Positions 39,981 through 53,853 of a DNA stretch of 64,000 nucleotides are shown here, piece by piece (position 1 is the first letter of the stretch; every line of letters begins with the position of its first letter). Source of the DNA: Seison nebaliae. Its lineage: Eukaryota > Rotifera > Pararotatoria > Seisonacea > Seisonidae. The position numbers and the translations under genes were made by a program. A model generated the notes under the pieces. It made no database searches. It was not told the origin of the DNA and was given only the letters and a program-made list of their open reading frames with translations. The stretch is taken from NCBI GenBank assembly GCA_023231475.1, contig JALJEE010001458.1:1-64000 (forward strand). Reading direction: 5' to 3'.

Positions 39981-42226
39981 TCATTTGGAATTTGAACGTC
40001 TGTCGATGAGAATATTGAAAGGTGAATTTAAATAGGTAAAACGATTAACTTCAAATAAGTTTTTTCTGCTTAAACTTTTTTTGGTAGTCTCCTCAAATAA
40101 ATTGTAGAGAACATAAGAAGGACAGTTGAATAATAAATCGGAATTATTGCCATTCACAAACATTTTAGGATTTCTCAATTTATGTAAATTATTTTCATTC
40201 AACAATTTATTCACTGCAGTCATATGAGTATTCATAGAACTATAATATTTGGGAAGAAATAATTGTAGATCTTTTTCCAGTAAACTTCTACTATGATTAT
40301 GATAATCAGAGGAGAAATCATTACTTCCGTCCAGATAATTATCTTGTAAATTAGTTTCATTTAATTTCAATGTAATATCTCCAATCGACATATCTAAATC
40401 ATTTTTGTTATTCAATGCTACAAGATATGCGTTAGAAGTTTCCCATGAAAATTCATTCAACGGCCACAAATGTAATGGTAATCGATGGGTGAATGTTAAA
40501 TCTTGTGGATAGGCAAATTGGGAGAATTGTCTGAAATGTAAAAATATGTAACTGGTGAAAGATGAAAGACGAAAGGAACTTTAATAAAAAGAATAAAGTT
40601 TCACTGAAATTGTTTATCATGAGATATTTTAATTTAACTTCTAAAGTTTTCTTCAAATTCTCGAAACTTTTAAATTCATCGAATTTTTCGCAAATTATTT
40701 CCAAGAATTCCGATAAATCTTTTTGAACATCGTCAATCACTTCATCAAACGACTCATCGATCGATTTCAACATTTCATTCATTTCACTAAATAACGAATG
40801 GAGAGAAGAATGTGAAGTAATCGATGTAAAATAAATTGCCATTACCCAAAAGTCCAACGAATCGATATCTTCAGGATTGTCGAGTGATCGATAGAAACCA
40901 TCATATTTATAATGAGAAAATTTCAGATCGTAATCACTTAGGAAATGGTCACATTTTTTATTAATTTCATTTATCATCACTTTATATTCGAGAGAGTTGT
41001 GGAGATGTTGGAGGATATGAATCGATATCATTGGATTACACGAATGAATATATTCGAGGAATTTAGTCAGATAATGTAGTTGGAACCATGACAAACGGTT
41101 GCATATGTACAATTCCCGACATTTTATCTACAAATTCATAAAAATATTGGAGGGAGAGGAAGGAAAAAAACCAGAAAATTTTTGGAGTAGAATAAAGATG
41201 AAATTTCATTTTCTACCAGATGTTCTTCATGAACCTGCATCGTATAGAAGAATCGTTTAAGACTCCATTCGATTTGTAGAGATATCTCTTCTTGTTGGGT
41301 GTCACCTTTCAAATAATTCTCCACCACCGTCATTGACAATTCACTCGCGATATTCTTTTCACTTAAATGATTCGTTGAATAGTTAGAGAATTGTTCGTTC
41401 AGTTTCTTTTCGAACAACAAATAAAGTAAATTAATTATTTGTTGAATTCGTTCGAAAGAGTAAGAATTGTTGGTCAATAAATTCTTCATAATCATCAAAT
41501 TGTCTAGAGATAAATGATGATGGGATGAACCTTCCTTCAGTTTGTTCAATTCATTCTATTCCAAACAGAATCAGTAAATGAAATTTTTTGAATAAAAATA
41601 ACTTTTTTAATGGTTTTCCAAAAACATATCAAAACAGAATCTTTTGGAGTCGTTGTTAAGAATTGAGATAATTTTAATTGATTAATTGTAAAATGATATA
41701 ATCGATAATGTTCGATAATATTATTGAAAATCTTCTCTCCACATATCATTGAACGAGAATTGGATAAGAATTGATTGGATAAAAAAATAAAAATAATTTT
41801 CAGGTTCTTCAATTGACATTGTTTGTAATAGAATGAGGAGAGTAATTCGGTGTAGCTATCAAATTGTTTATCAAATAAATGATTCTTCACAAAAATCAAA
41901 ACATATCTAATTTCTTCTCCTAAAATAAAATTGATTTTATTCCAAATTATCTGTGTCATCAGATGACGTTGCAATTTCTTCTGAGATAAAATATATTCGT
42001 CGATCATGATCGTTCGGAATTTTTTGAATAATTTACTAAATTCCTCAGTAAATTCATGGATAAACCAGTTATCATACGAAACGATATCATTCCCATAATC
42101 GTTAGAAATGAAAATTAAATTGAATTGTTCTACTTCTTTCGGAATTTTTTTGTATGAAAGTTTTTCGAAAAGTTCTTTCGTTTTCTTTTGAAAAACTTCC
42201 TTCTTTAAAGATCCTAAATCAAACAT
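39981..42226 (-). CDS. Unrecognised ~600-residue helical protein
   Basis: ATG at 42226, with at least four exons joined by 44-90-base introns that keep frame: ...WKTIKK|NELNKLKEGS..., ...QVHEEHL|IKCRELYICNR..., ...LFFLLK|QFSQFAYPQDLTF. The protein is soluble and mostly helical, rich in Leu, Phe, Glu and Lys, with an apparent conserved core around QFSQFAYPQDLTFTHRL and LPLHLWPLNEFSW. It ends at TGA 39981. A further 62-codon frame (39984-39796, MKQPSIMNYINEEHM) overlaps the stop by four bases and may be an alternative end. It diverges from DHX16 with 171 bases between start codons. I could not name a family; a subunit of a tethering, kinetochore or centrosomal complex would suit its look, but that is only a guess. 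Confidence 0.6.
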
Positions 42227-42397
42227 TTGAATAAATGAAAATTATTTATTAAAATTTATAAAAAAAAAGAAACTAAAAATTTGAAAAAGTGCCAAATTTT
42301 TTCTTTCTATTCTTTACATTCAAGTTTCTACAAAATATTTACAGAAAATTCTTTAAATAAATTGCATTTATTTTTTTCGATTCATCGTCGAATAATT
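42227..42397. promoter_or_regulatory. Short shared promoter region
   Basis: Only 171 bases separate the divergent start codons of DHX16 and the minus-strand gene. A bidirectional promoter is inferred from geometry; no named motif is visible. Confidence 0.35.
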
Positions 42398-45820
<3,423 letters not shown>

Positions 45821-45856
45821 ATTTGTAATAAAAATTTCGTTAAATTAACAACTAAG

Positions 45857-45862
45857 AATAAA
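45857..45862 (+). terminator. Polyadenylation signal AATAAA
   Basis: Thirty-six bases after the DHX16 stop codon. Confidence 0.45.
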
Positions 45863-46274
45863 GTAAAAAAATTTTTTTAACATGTCCGTTATTAAAAATA
45901 ATAAAGTAAATAACATCAGCAAATATTATCACTCACGCAATGATTGCTACGCCTGATACTGCGACGAATACTCAAGTAATAAATGAGGTGACAACTACGA
46001 AGGATGTGAAACATTCAAGAAATCAATCGACCATCGTTCTCACAAAATTCTGATCTAACCTGTTGGTGGTTACACTCTCCTAAGAATATGGACGATAAAG
46101 GTATATATGGTTCATAATAGATTTGTGCAGAAATCATTTAACGCTTCCGATCTATCCATTCTATAATAGCTATAATAATCCATTCTGATGTTATTTGTTC
46201 GATCATTGTCAAATGTAAACTGATCAATGTACTTTCTGAATTTTTACGATAATAGCACCAACAAGATCTTCATA
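45863..46274. other. Intergenic, nothing firm
   Basis: A short frame at about 45939 (MIATPDTATNTQVINEVTTT) is open for 36 codons but has no clear partner exon. Otherwise nothing. Confidence 0.35.
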
Positions 46275-46630
46275 ATGAAGATGTTCGATGATATTTTAAT
46301 TAAGAATTGTAACGATCGTGATCTCAGTTGAGGCGATTTCAATCCGTTGAATGTAAATTTATTAATAAGTCGTGGAAAAAATCTTCTCGAATTCAAATCG
46401 AATATGATAGAAGAAAAAGTAATGTATATCATTCAAAGAAGAATATCATACGAAACTATACGAGTTTTTTACCGAAGAAATTACAAAACTTATCGGATCA
46501 TGTCACTTGTCATGAAAGAGAAATTCTGACGATGGTACAGAAGGAGGATAACCGTAAAGATGATTCCGATATCTTTGAGTTAACAAATCAATTCGCTCTT
46601 GAAAATAGGTCATTCGTTCAAGATATCTAA
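46275..46630 (+). pseudogene. Probable broken F-box-like gene
   Basis: From ATG 46275 the frame reads MKMFDDILIKNCNDRDLS and stops at TGA 46329. The next frame over continues directly with LRRFQSVECKFINKSWKKSS and stays open for 100 codons to 46630. Together they follow the F-box pattern (DDIL-x-K ... DRDLL-RFQSV-x-x-x-F). The simplest reading is a single frameshift at about 46325 in a gene copy; a 10-base intron is implausible. The C-terminal part is basic and not recognised. It might also be a real gene with an unseen exon upstream. Confidence 0.35.
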
Positions 46631-47779
46631 CTATTGAAAAATGTTCGGAAATGTCTTTCTAAAAACAAAGTTTTCTAAAACTTCAATACAGACTTCATTT
46701 TCTTCAAAAACTGACCACTGACAGTGGTTCGTACAGTACTCATATAGTTCGTATGACACACAGTTCGATTCCATTCTGGTTTTCTCATGTATTTCGGTTA
46801 CATAAAATAGCATATACTGCCATACCTGGATTAGGTATTAAGAATTAACTATTAGGTATCATCATCATATTATTATACTATACAACAATATTTAAAAGTA
46901 ATCGGACAAGAATTAAACATTAATTAAATGATTTTTTAAAATACTCATAACTTTCTTCAAATAGCATTATATTCCTAAGTTCGGGAAAAATAAATGTAAA
47001 ATAATCCATTAATGCACAAACTTCATTTTTCTCTCTTTCTGAAAATCAAAAATCATATTTTAGGTCAATAAATTTTAAACACTGCTCAAATTAAGTAAAA
47101 TATCCGATTTCAGCTTGAAAAATCGATAAATAAGAAGAAAATAAAAAATGTTTTAAATGTCCATAAATTACGTAATTATTGAACATCTTTCGAAAAGGTT
47201 TTTTTGCATTATCTAAGAAATTTTAATTGATTGGAAATTTTAAATTACCCTATCTTCTTCAGCATCATCAATAACCCAGAAATACAAATTTTTATTAAAA
47301 TTGGTTACAGAAAACTACATTTTTTTAGTATTTCGCTAATTTTAGACTAAAAAATACTAACTTTTTGCGAAAAAAACTACACTACTACAATAGTATTTTT
47401 TAGTACATTAGTACTATCCTATATTGAATACATAGCATAATATAGTACAGTAAAAACTTAAGTAAATCTGACACTTTTAGGGTTTTATAAATTTTATAAT
47501 GCTGCATATCAGAAAATATCTCTATTCAATCTTTTTATGATTGTTATGATTAAATATATTTTTATAGATATATGTATGAAGATAGTATATATTCTTATTA
47601 TTATGTTAGTATTTCCGACTACGGAATTCAACAACACTTCAATTTCCGTTATCATCTTCAGAATAAGTTATCATAATTATTTAATAGAATCACAATATTT
47701 CCTATCTATAGCTTGATTCATTTGTACTTTATGATTCGGTAATAGTATTAACTATTTATTATTTGAAAAAAAAAATTTA
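46631..47779. other. Intergenic, AT-rich
   Basis: No gene. Near 47320-47430 there is a short imperfect inverted stretch (ttttttagtatttcgc / gcgaaaaaaactac and gtatttttta / taaaaaatac) that may be a relic of a small inverted-repeat element. Confidence 0.4.
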
Positions 47780-49021
47780 TTAAACATTAGTAATGTTTCT
47801 AAAATTCGATAATAAATGTTTTTCAAATTCGGAATTAGATGATACTACAATAAACGATATAGATAACCCACAGAGATAAACAAATGGTTTTTGAAGAAAT
47901 TCGTATAATGGCTTTTCAATAGTTGATTTTTCTAATTTGTACAAACAATTCTCATCTTCTAGTTCTGGTGGTAGTTCGTAATAAACATTAATAGAGTCAA
48001 TATTATACAAATGATCAGTCGAACGACTATTCCAAAGCTGTTGGTCAATAAAAATTTCATTAAGTTGTTCTTTGATCGGTATAGTTTCAATGGCTTCCAA
48101 TATCGTTTCAATAAGATTAAATTGAGGAAATACAACATAAATTGGGTAACTCAAAAGCATTTCTTGATGAACTTTAATCGTCACATCTTTATTTATTCTG
48201 TTTTCATAAGTTTTAACAAAAATTCCATATTTTTCTCTTTCACTCAAATTCAGTTTATTCTCACAATGAATTTCAGCTTGTTTAATATTTCGGGCCACCA
48301 ACGATTTGTAAAGAATTGATAAATTATTAATATTTTTCATTAGATCTTTTTTCAATTTTTGTTCTTTTTCTATTAATTTCAACTCCTCCTTCTTACATTG
48401 CTCCATAATATCCAACCGTTTTTTTGATTGGAAATCATTCAAGTTAAATCGATTCAATTCATATAACCATTGGGAACATAAGACAAACTTCTTCATTTTC
48501 AAAAGACATTCCGCCCCTTTTAATAATGGTTTCGGATTTTCCTTATTCAGTTTTCGACTTCTGATACAATCTTTGAGAGAACTCCCATAATTTTCACTTA
48601 AGAAATTTGTCGCAGCTCTATTAGAATAGAGTGATGATCCAATGTCTGATGCCAATTCATTTTTATTCTTTTCAAATAAATCGATACCTTCACTGTAAGA
48701 AATATATGCTTTTTTCCGAAATTTATGTTTAAAATAAAAATTTCCTTCCTCACGGTATTTGGTTATTTGATCTTCTAGATCATTGTCTTCTTCATCCCAT
48801 TTCAATTGACGTAAAGCTTCCAGTGATGGTGGAATTTCATCATCTTCTTCTGGCATCTTTGTCATAAATATCGGATATTTCTCCATCTCATCTTCCCAAT
48901 TCTCCTCAGTCCATTTATTCTTATCATTATCACCCGTATTCTTTACACTTTCGATAAATTCATCTAATTCTGCATCCAATCTTTCACCAAGCGATCTACC
49001 ACATTTCTCCTTTATCATCAT
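47780..49021 (-). CDS. TTC4: TTC4/Cns1 Hsp90 cochaperone
   Basis: Single-exon 413-residue protein, close to the family length of about 390. The N-terminal part has the family features GERLDAELDEFIESV, YPIFMTKMPEEDDEIPPSLE and ALRQLKWDEEDN. Three TPR helical pairs follow: KYREEGNFYFKHKFRKKAYI, SLYSNRAATNFLSENYGSSL and PKPLLKGAECLLKMKKF. A charged helix then leads to the C-terminal 'wheel' domain (VHQEMLLSYPIYVVFPQFN, VYYELPPELEDE). The protein bridges Hsp90/Hsp70 and clients, in yeast also translation factors. TPR clamp residues appear present, but I did not check each. ATG 49021 is the first in-frame Met. Confidence 0.9.
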   Translation of the reverse strand: MMIKEKCGRSLGERLDAELDEFIESVKNTGDNDKNKWTEENWEDEMEKYPIFMTKMPEEDDEIPPSLEALRQLKWDEEDNDLEDQITKYREEGNFYFKHKFRKKAYISYSEGIDLFEKNKNELASDIGSSLYSNRAATNFLSENYGSSLKDCIRSRKLNKENPKPLLKGAECLLKMKKFVLCSQWLYELNRFNLNDFQSKKRLDIMEQCKKEELKLIEKEQKLKKDLMKNINNLSILYKSLVARNIKQAEIHCENKLNLSEREKYGIFVKTYENRINKDVTIKVHQEMLLSYPIYVVFPQFNLIETILEAIETIPIKEQLNEIFIDQQLWNSRSTDHLYNIDSINVYYELPPELEDENCLYKLEKSTIEKPLYEFLQKPFVYLCGLSISFIVVSSNSEFEKHLLSNFRNITNV

Positions 49022-49366
49022 TCAATTATCTCTCATTAATTTAGACGCTTTAATGAAACTATTTAGAAAAAAATTCGTTTATTAAATAAATTCATAAGAT
49101 AAAACAAAATAACTTTCAAGGAATGTGCTCTTTTTATTTGTTGCTTCAATTTTGAACAATTTACATTTATTTAATTTATTGTAATTAATCGATTTCACTA
49201 CAATTACATCCTTCATAAAAACATGTCACTTCAAAATCATCATACCCATTTAAAAACAATTTTATTTAATGATTAAATTAATTTCAAGTTTTATCTTTTT
49301 CAATAACACATCGATCTTCATAATCGAGTGACAGTTATGATAAAACAAATTTTACTAAATCACTTA
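49022..49366. other. Spacer between TTC4 and COG2
   Basis: 345 bases, AT-rich; holds the 3' flank of COG2 and the promoter side of TTC4. No gene. Confidence 0.5.
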
Positions 49367-51630
49367 TTAGATGGAGACTAATTGTAAAACATCTTGAAAT
49401 CCCAGATCCATCCCTTGCGAATAAGATGACAATTTTTCCACAATAAATTTCGTATCAATATTAATTTGCAAACGGATTTTATCGTCATCGTTCATCTTCT
49501 CACTTGACGAATTGATATCTTCATCTCTGTTTAATTGACGTCGACTTTCTTTTAATCTTTTCAAATTCTCCTCCATTTGTTTTAACATTTCTAACATGTC
49601 TACTAATCTGTTCTTGTATCTGAAGACGATAGTGAAATTGGAAATTAATGAAGAAAAATAACATTGATTTACATTCAGTCACAAGCTCTTTCCTCAATAT
49701 GTCCTTCTCATCTTTTTCCATAAATTGATCAATATCATCAAAAACAGAAGAAAGATATTCGGATTTATTTGTTGGTTTCTATTGACAATAAATTTAATTC
49801 AGAAAGATGTTTAAATAAAAAAATAACTGGTCGATTCATTCGACGATATTGTCGTGGAATGTCATTAATTCCTTTTTTTATGATTTTGGAAAAATTGTTT
49901 GTCAGAAGTAAAATTGCTTCATTTTTCAATCGATTTTCAATGACTGAATCATAAAACAATTTCATTTCTTCATTAATTCCTTCTTTGATGCAAGAAAATT
50001 TCGTTGATGAATCATTTGGATGGAAATACAACTTGACATGTTCGGCTATCTCATTCTCCAATAAAGACGATAACTGATTATTGAAAGAGACGATTTTATT
50101 AAAAGAAAGGAAAAGATAAACTGTATCAGAAAAAGAAGAGTAACCAGAGTAAATATGTTGGAATTTTAGGTAGATATCTTCATCCAATTTTAAGTTTAAA
50201 AAAAACGTTTTCAAACGAACAATAATTTGGAAAGTTAAACGAATAAATTGGTGAAATAATGGTTTAATAACGATGCGTGGATTCTGATGAAATATATCGA
50301 TAACATTATTTTTTTTAATTCCATCCTCATCATCATCATCAACATCGCTGTTTTTTTCTATTTTATTTAACGTCCATATCTCTTTCAAAACCTTCTTTGA
50401 TACTTCAAGAATGTTTTGGATAAAACAATTGTTATCATTATTATAATTCATCATTTCTTTTTCAATTTGTTTAATGAGATTAAAGAAACTCAGTTCATAA
50501 TATGTCGCCAATTTATCATAAAATAATGGGAAGAAATTTACTTGACTTTCCGGTACTATTTTGTGAATTTGCTCTTGGAATATTTCCGTTTGGAGATATC
50601 GTAAAGCAAATAGTGATGTGTCAGATGCGGCAGATGAGATCCATTTTTCATGAGAATTCTTTAAGAAATTAAAAAATATTTCTAATGTTTTTTCACTGAA
50701 GAATTCTGGTGAATTATCAAAAGATAATTGATGTTCATCAAATGCTTTCTTCAAAACTAGGTATCTTCGATCAGTGTTCAGTAAGAGGAAATTTGCATAA
50801 AATTCTTTCAAATCTTCCTCATGTTTATCAGTCGATTTGTTAGCAACATCTTCTATCATTTTATTCATAAAACACTTCTTCACTATCTTCTCATAAACGT
50901 CATCAATCGAATAAAGGAAAAATGATGTAGTAATGAGACGATGAACATCAGATAAATTAGAATTGGAACGGAAATGTTTCTCTAAGAATTTTACCAGAAT
51001 TTCACTCAATTGATTCTTCAATAATCGATGTCGTTTATCTAATCCATCAACATCATCCTTATACTTGGAGGAAGAAGTATGTTCTCTTATAAAAAATAAT
51101 TGATCTTCAGAAATTTTTAGTTGTTGAAACATCAATTCTAATTGGGAAGTTGTTAGTTGAGTGAGATCATCTATCTCAAATTTCTTTGTTAAATCTTCTA
51201 TAATTTCGTTCGAATTCATCAAACAACCAATAAGTTCTATCTCAATATTTATTTTCGTAAATCTTTTCTCCTTCGCATCAATTTCACTCATTAAATTCTG
51301 CCAAATCTCATAAATGTTCGACAATTCTTCTTTTTCTTTTGACAAAGGCAACAGATATGAATCAATCGATAGTTCTAACTGTTTAAGGTTCGTTGACAAA
51401 GTGACAAAATCCTCGTAATCTCTATCGACGATATTCACCATTTCCTTCCGAATCACATCCACAAATTCTCCCAAATTATTTTGAAGATAAAATAAGTATT
51501 TCACATTATTCTGCTCCACAAATTCCTTCAATAATATTTTACTATTGAAATTCTTACTTGTGAAATCGATATCTTGGATCCATTTGAATTGTGAGTTGTA
51601 ATTCACTACTTTATTCTTCGAAAACTCCAT
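49367..51630 (-). CDS. COG2: Conserved oligomeric Golgi complex subunit 2
   Basis: Lobe A subunit of the COG tether for retrograde vesicle traffic within the Golgi. The main exon (51630 to about 49815) begins FSKNKVVNYNSQFKW and has the COG2 N-terminal helices FVEQNNVKYLFYLQNNLGEF and VNIVDRDYEDFVTLSTNLKQ. Two small 3' exons complete it. A 49-base intron (gttattttt...tcaatag) joins PRQYRRMNRP to KPTNKSEYLSSVFDDIDQF; a 43-base intron joins ECKSI to YKNRLVDMLEMLKQMEENLK. The end reads DDDKIRLQINIDTKFIVEKL, the same pattern as the vertebrate COG2 tail (MEESLKRLK ... DDKIRLQLALDVE). The total of about 720 residues is near the 738 of human COG2. Without the two joins the gene would seem to stop at 49765. 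Confidence 0.9.
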
Positions 51631-52057
51631 ACGTCGATTACCTGGAAATATTAATATAGATATATTAATTTAGAAAACTAAACCAAAAATTCAAATTAAT
51701 CTTGCAAGTTCTATGAGATTTGTAAGCATTCATCGTGTTATTCGATGAAATGAATTATGAATCAAAAACGAAATTGATCTAAATTTTCTTTTAAGAATCT
51801 TCTCCGTTATCTCGTCGGTCTTTTCTTTCTAATATTTATAGTTTAAATCTCGTCAGTTCTTATTATTTCAATTATTTTATCGTCAAAAACCGCTTCAGGT
51901 GTTCCGTCTGCTAAATTTAGAGGTACTAAATTCTTCCTAAAATAATGCCGAGTAATCCAATTATTTTTAATTTCCTAAATTCTTCAATCCGGGTATGACA
52001 TCTCCATGTAAGAAATTTTTCTACAAGCCAAAATATCTTTCAAGGGAACTTCGATCA
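51631..52057. other. Intergenic
   Basis: About 430 bases with no convincing open frame; the upstream flank of COG2. Confidence 0.45.
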
Positions 52058-52249
52058 TTAGAATTCAGATGTGTGCGCTGCAAGATGTATGGCATGTAAT
52101 AAACCCCAACATTCGATTAATGAGAGAATTATGAATAAAAAATAAATTAAGATGAATTCCGAACTAATTGGACCTAATTTTTGGACCGAAACTTCTCTAA
52201 ATGGATAGTTAAAAGCAATTTTCATGAATAAAAGTTTTGGAACATTCAT
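52058..52249 (-). CDS. Small single-pass membrane ORF
   Basis: A 63-residue frame with a genuine ATG at 52249: MNVPKLLFMKIAFNYPFREV, a polar loop (SVQKLGPISSEF), then one strong hydrophobic segment (ILIYFLFIILSLIECWGLL) and a short tail (HAIHLAAHTSEF). Topology is like many small integral membrane proteins. It lies alone between COG2 and the secreted gene. No homologue recognised; chance is possible in T-rich DNA. Confidence 0.35.
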   Translation of the reverse strand: MNVPKLLFMKIAFNYPFREVSVQKLGPISSEFILIYFLFIILSLIECWGLLHAIHLAAHTSEF

Positions 52250-52695
52250 TCAAGAAAAATAGTTGAATAAAGAATTTCAACAAATGACGTCAAAAACGAT
52301 ATTTTATTTGAATATTTGATTTTTCTATTTTATTTATCAAATATCCTTGTTATCTTTATTGTTAAGTGTGATTATTAAATAAATATCATTAATTTTATAA
52401 TTGAATTACTTAATAATTTATAATCCAATTTATGCCATATCTTATAGGTCAACTTTTTCTATTTCCCAAAATACGGTGGACGATAACAAACACAACATAA
52501 ATGTACATTCGATTTTTAACATTTCCATATTTTATTGAAATTCCATTTCCCACAACCAATAAAGAACGGAAATTAAAATCAATAAAAATAAAATTGGATG
52601 ATCGTATTTAAACGACCGTTTAATTCACAAAATTATTACTGTTCGATATTAATTCTCAAACAAATTTACTCAAAAATTATTGTTACCGATTATTT
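52250..52695. other. Intergenic
   Basis: AT-rich 446 bases, probably holding promoters of the divergent small membrane ORF and the secreted gene. No motif named. Confidence 0.4.
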
Positions 52696-53705
52696 ATGGA
52701 TCAAATTGGTAGAATGCTTGAAGCATCTTGGATCTTCATGAAAATTATAATATCGCTGTTTATGGTAACTGGAAATGAAATAAAATTTATTATTTCCCAT
52801 CTGCCAGAGAGTAACATTTTAACGGTATCTCGTAACTTCTATCTGGAAATTTCCAATCACAAATATGGAATCATCTCATTCGACGAAAATATGCAACCTG
52901 CAGTATCTACAAATTGTAAAAATTATATTGGGGAAAAGAACTCTGTGTTCGATTTGAGTCTTTGCCATCCAATAACTCTTGCTATAATAGTGGGAGGTAA
53001 CAGAAAAAGATTGACCCATCATTTTTACAATTTAACGCTTAGAACGAATTCCACTCCACCAACCGTTCAAACGTTAACGAGGAATAGCAGTCATTATTTT
53101 CACAATGATCTCTCTTCGGACAAATACCATAAAGTTCGTATAAACAATTTATTATTTGAATATAATTATATTATAAACCTTTACTGCTAATGGTAGATTA
53201 GATTAACGGTGTATAAAGGTACTGAAAAAAAAATAAGGTTCATTTTTCGAGGGGAAGGAGTCGTTGAAAAACTTGGGTGGTTTTCAAAGGGAAATTTTAT
53301 AGAATCTTTTTATTACGAAGCAAAGAAAAAATATAAAGAAGATCTAACGCATAATTTTGAAGATAAAAAGTTTCAAATTTTGATAAATAATATGCTCAGA
53401 ATTATTCGAATAGGTTTGCACTCGGCTATAGTATGTGGTTTAACACACTTGGACCTTCGGATAAGTTTAAGATCTATGATAAATGTGGATATTGTGAAGA
53501 ATATGACCAAGGAATATGTTGCAACGATGATCTACCAACAATCGCTTATAGCTGGAAAGGAACTGTGTATTGTTAATTTATTTGGGCAAATTTCCTAATA
53601 TGTTTTTTTTATTAAAACAGATCCCAATTTGGAAATGGGGACAAGTGTGATGATCGAAGGTGTTGGATATTAATTAACTTTAATCTAGAGAAATATATTA
53701 TTTAA
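52696..53705 (+). CDS. Secreted Cys-rich orphan protein
   Basis: Four exons give about 276 residues. Introns at 53134-53196 (63 bases), 53370-53431 (62) and 53567-53620 (54) all have GT-AG ends and keep frame, which is strong evidence for a real gene. The N-terminus has a hydrophobic stretch (FMKIIISLFMVTG) that could be a signal peptide; ATG 52734 (MKIIISLF) may be the better start. Several N-glycosylation sites (NLTL, NSTP, NSSH) follow. The C-terminal half reads KIRLTVYKGTEKKIRFIF, KLGWFSKGNFIESFYYEA, then YDKCGYCEEYDQGICCNDD, AYSWKG and KCDDRRCWILINF. This resembles secreted invertebrate domains with a beta-strand, a WFSK-like motif and a CGxC segment, but I cannot name the family. The stop is 53703-53705. 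Function unknown; extracellular is inferred. Confidence 0.65.
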
Positions 53706-53853
53706 ATAACAATAGTATTTTTATTAATTAAAAATTTTATTAAATTTATTAATAATTATCAATTTTTGAACGTATAAAAAAAGTAAACTACATAAATTTA
53801 TATAGAAATTGTTAAGTATACATTTAATTTATGTAATTAGGTATTTCTTTATT

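Noticed and set aside
39796-39984. 62-codon frame MKQPSIMNYINEEHM as last exon of the neighbouring gene
   Set aside because: Joining it would need a 19-base intron in the wrong phase; kept only as a possible alternative end.
47320-47430. Small palindromic A/T stretch as a transposon
   Set aside because: Too short and too AT-rich to separate from chance pairing.
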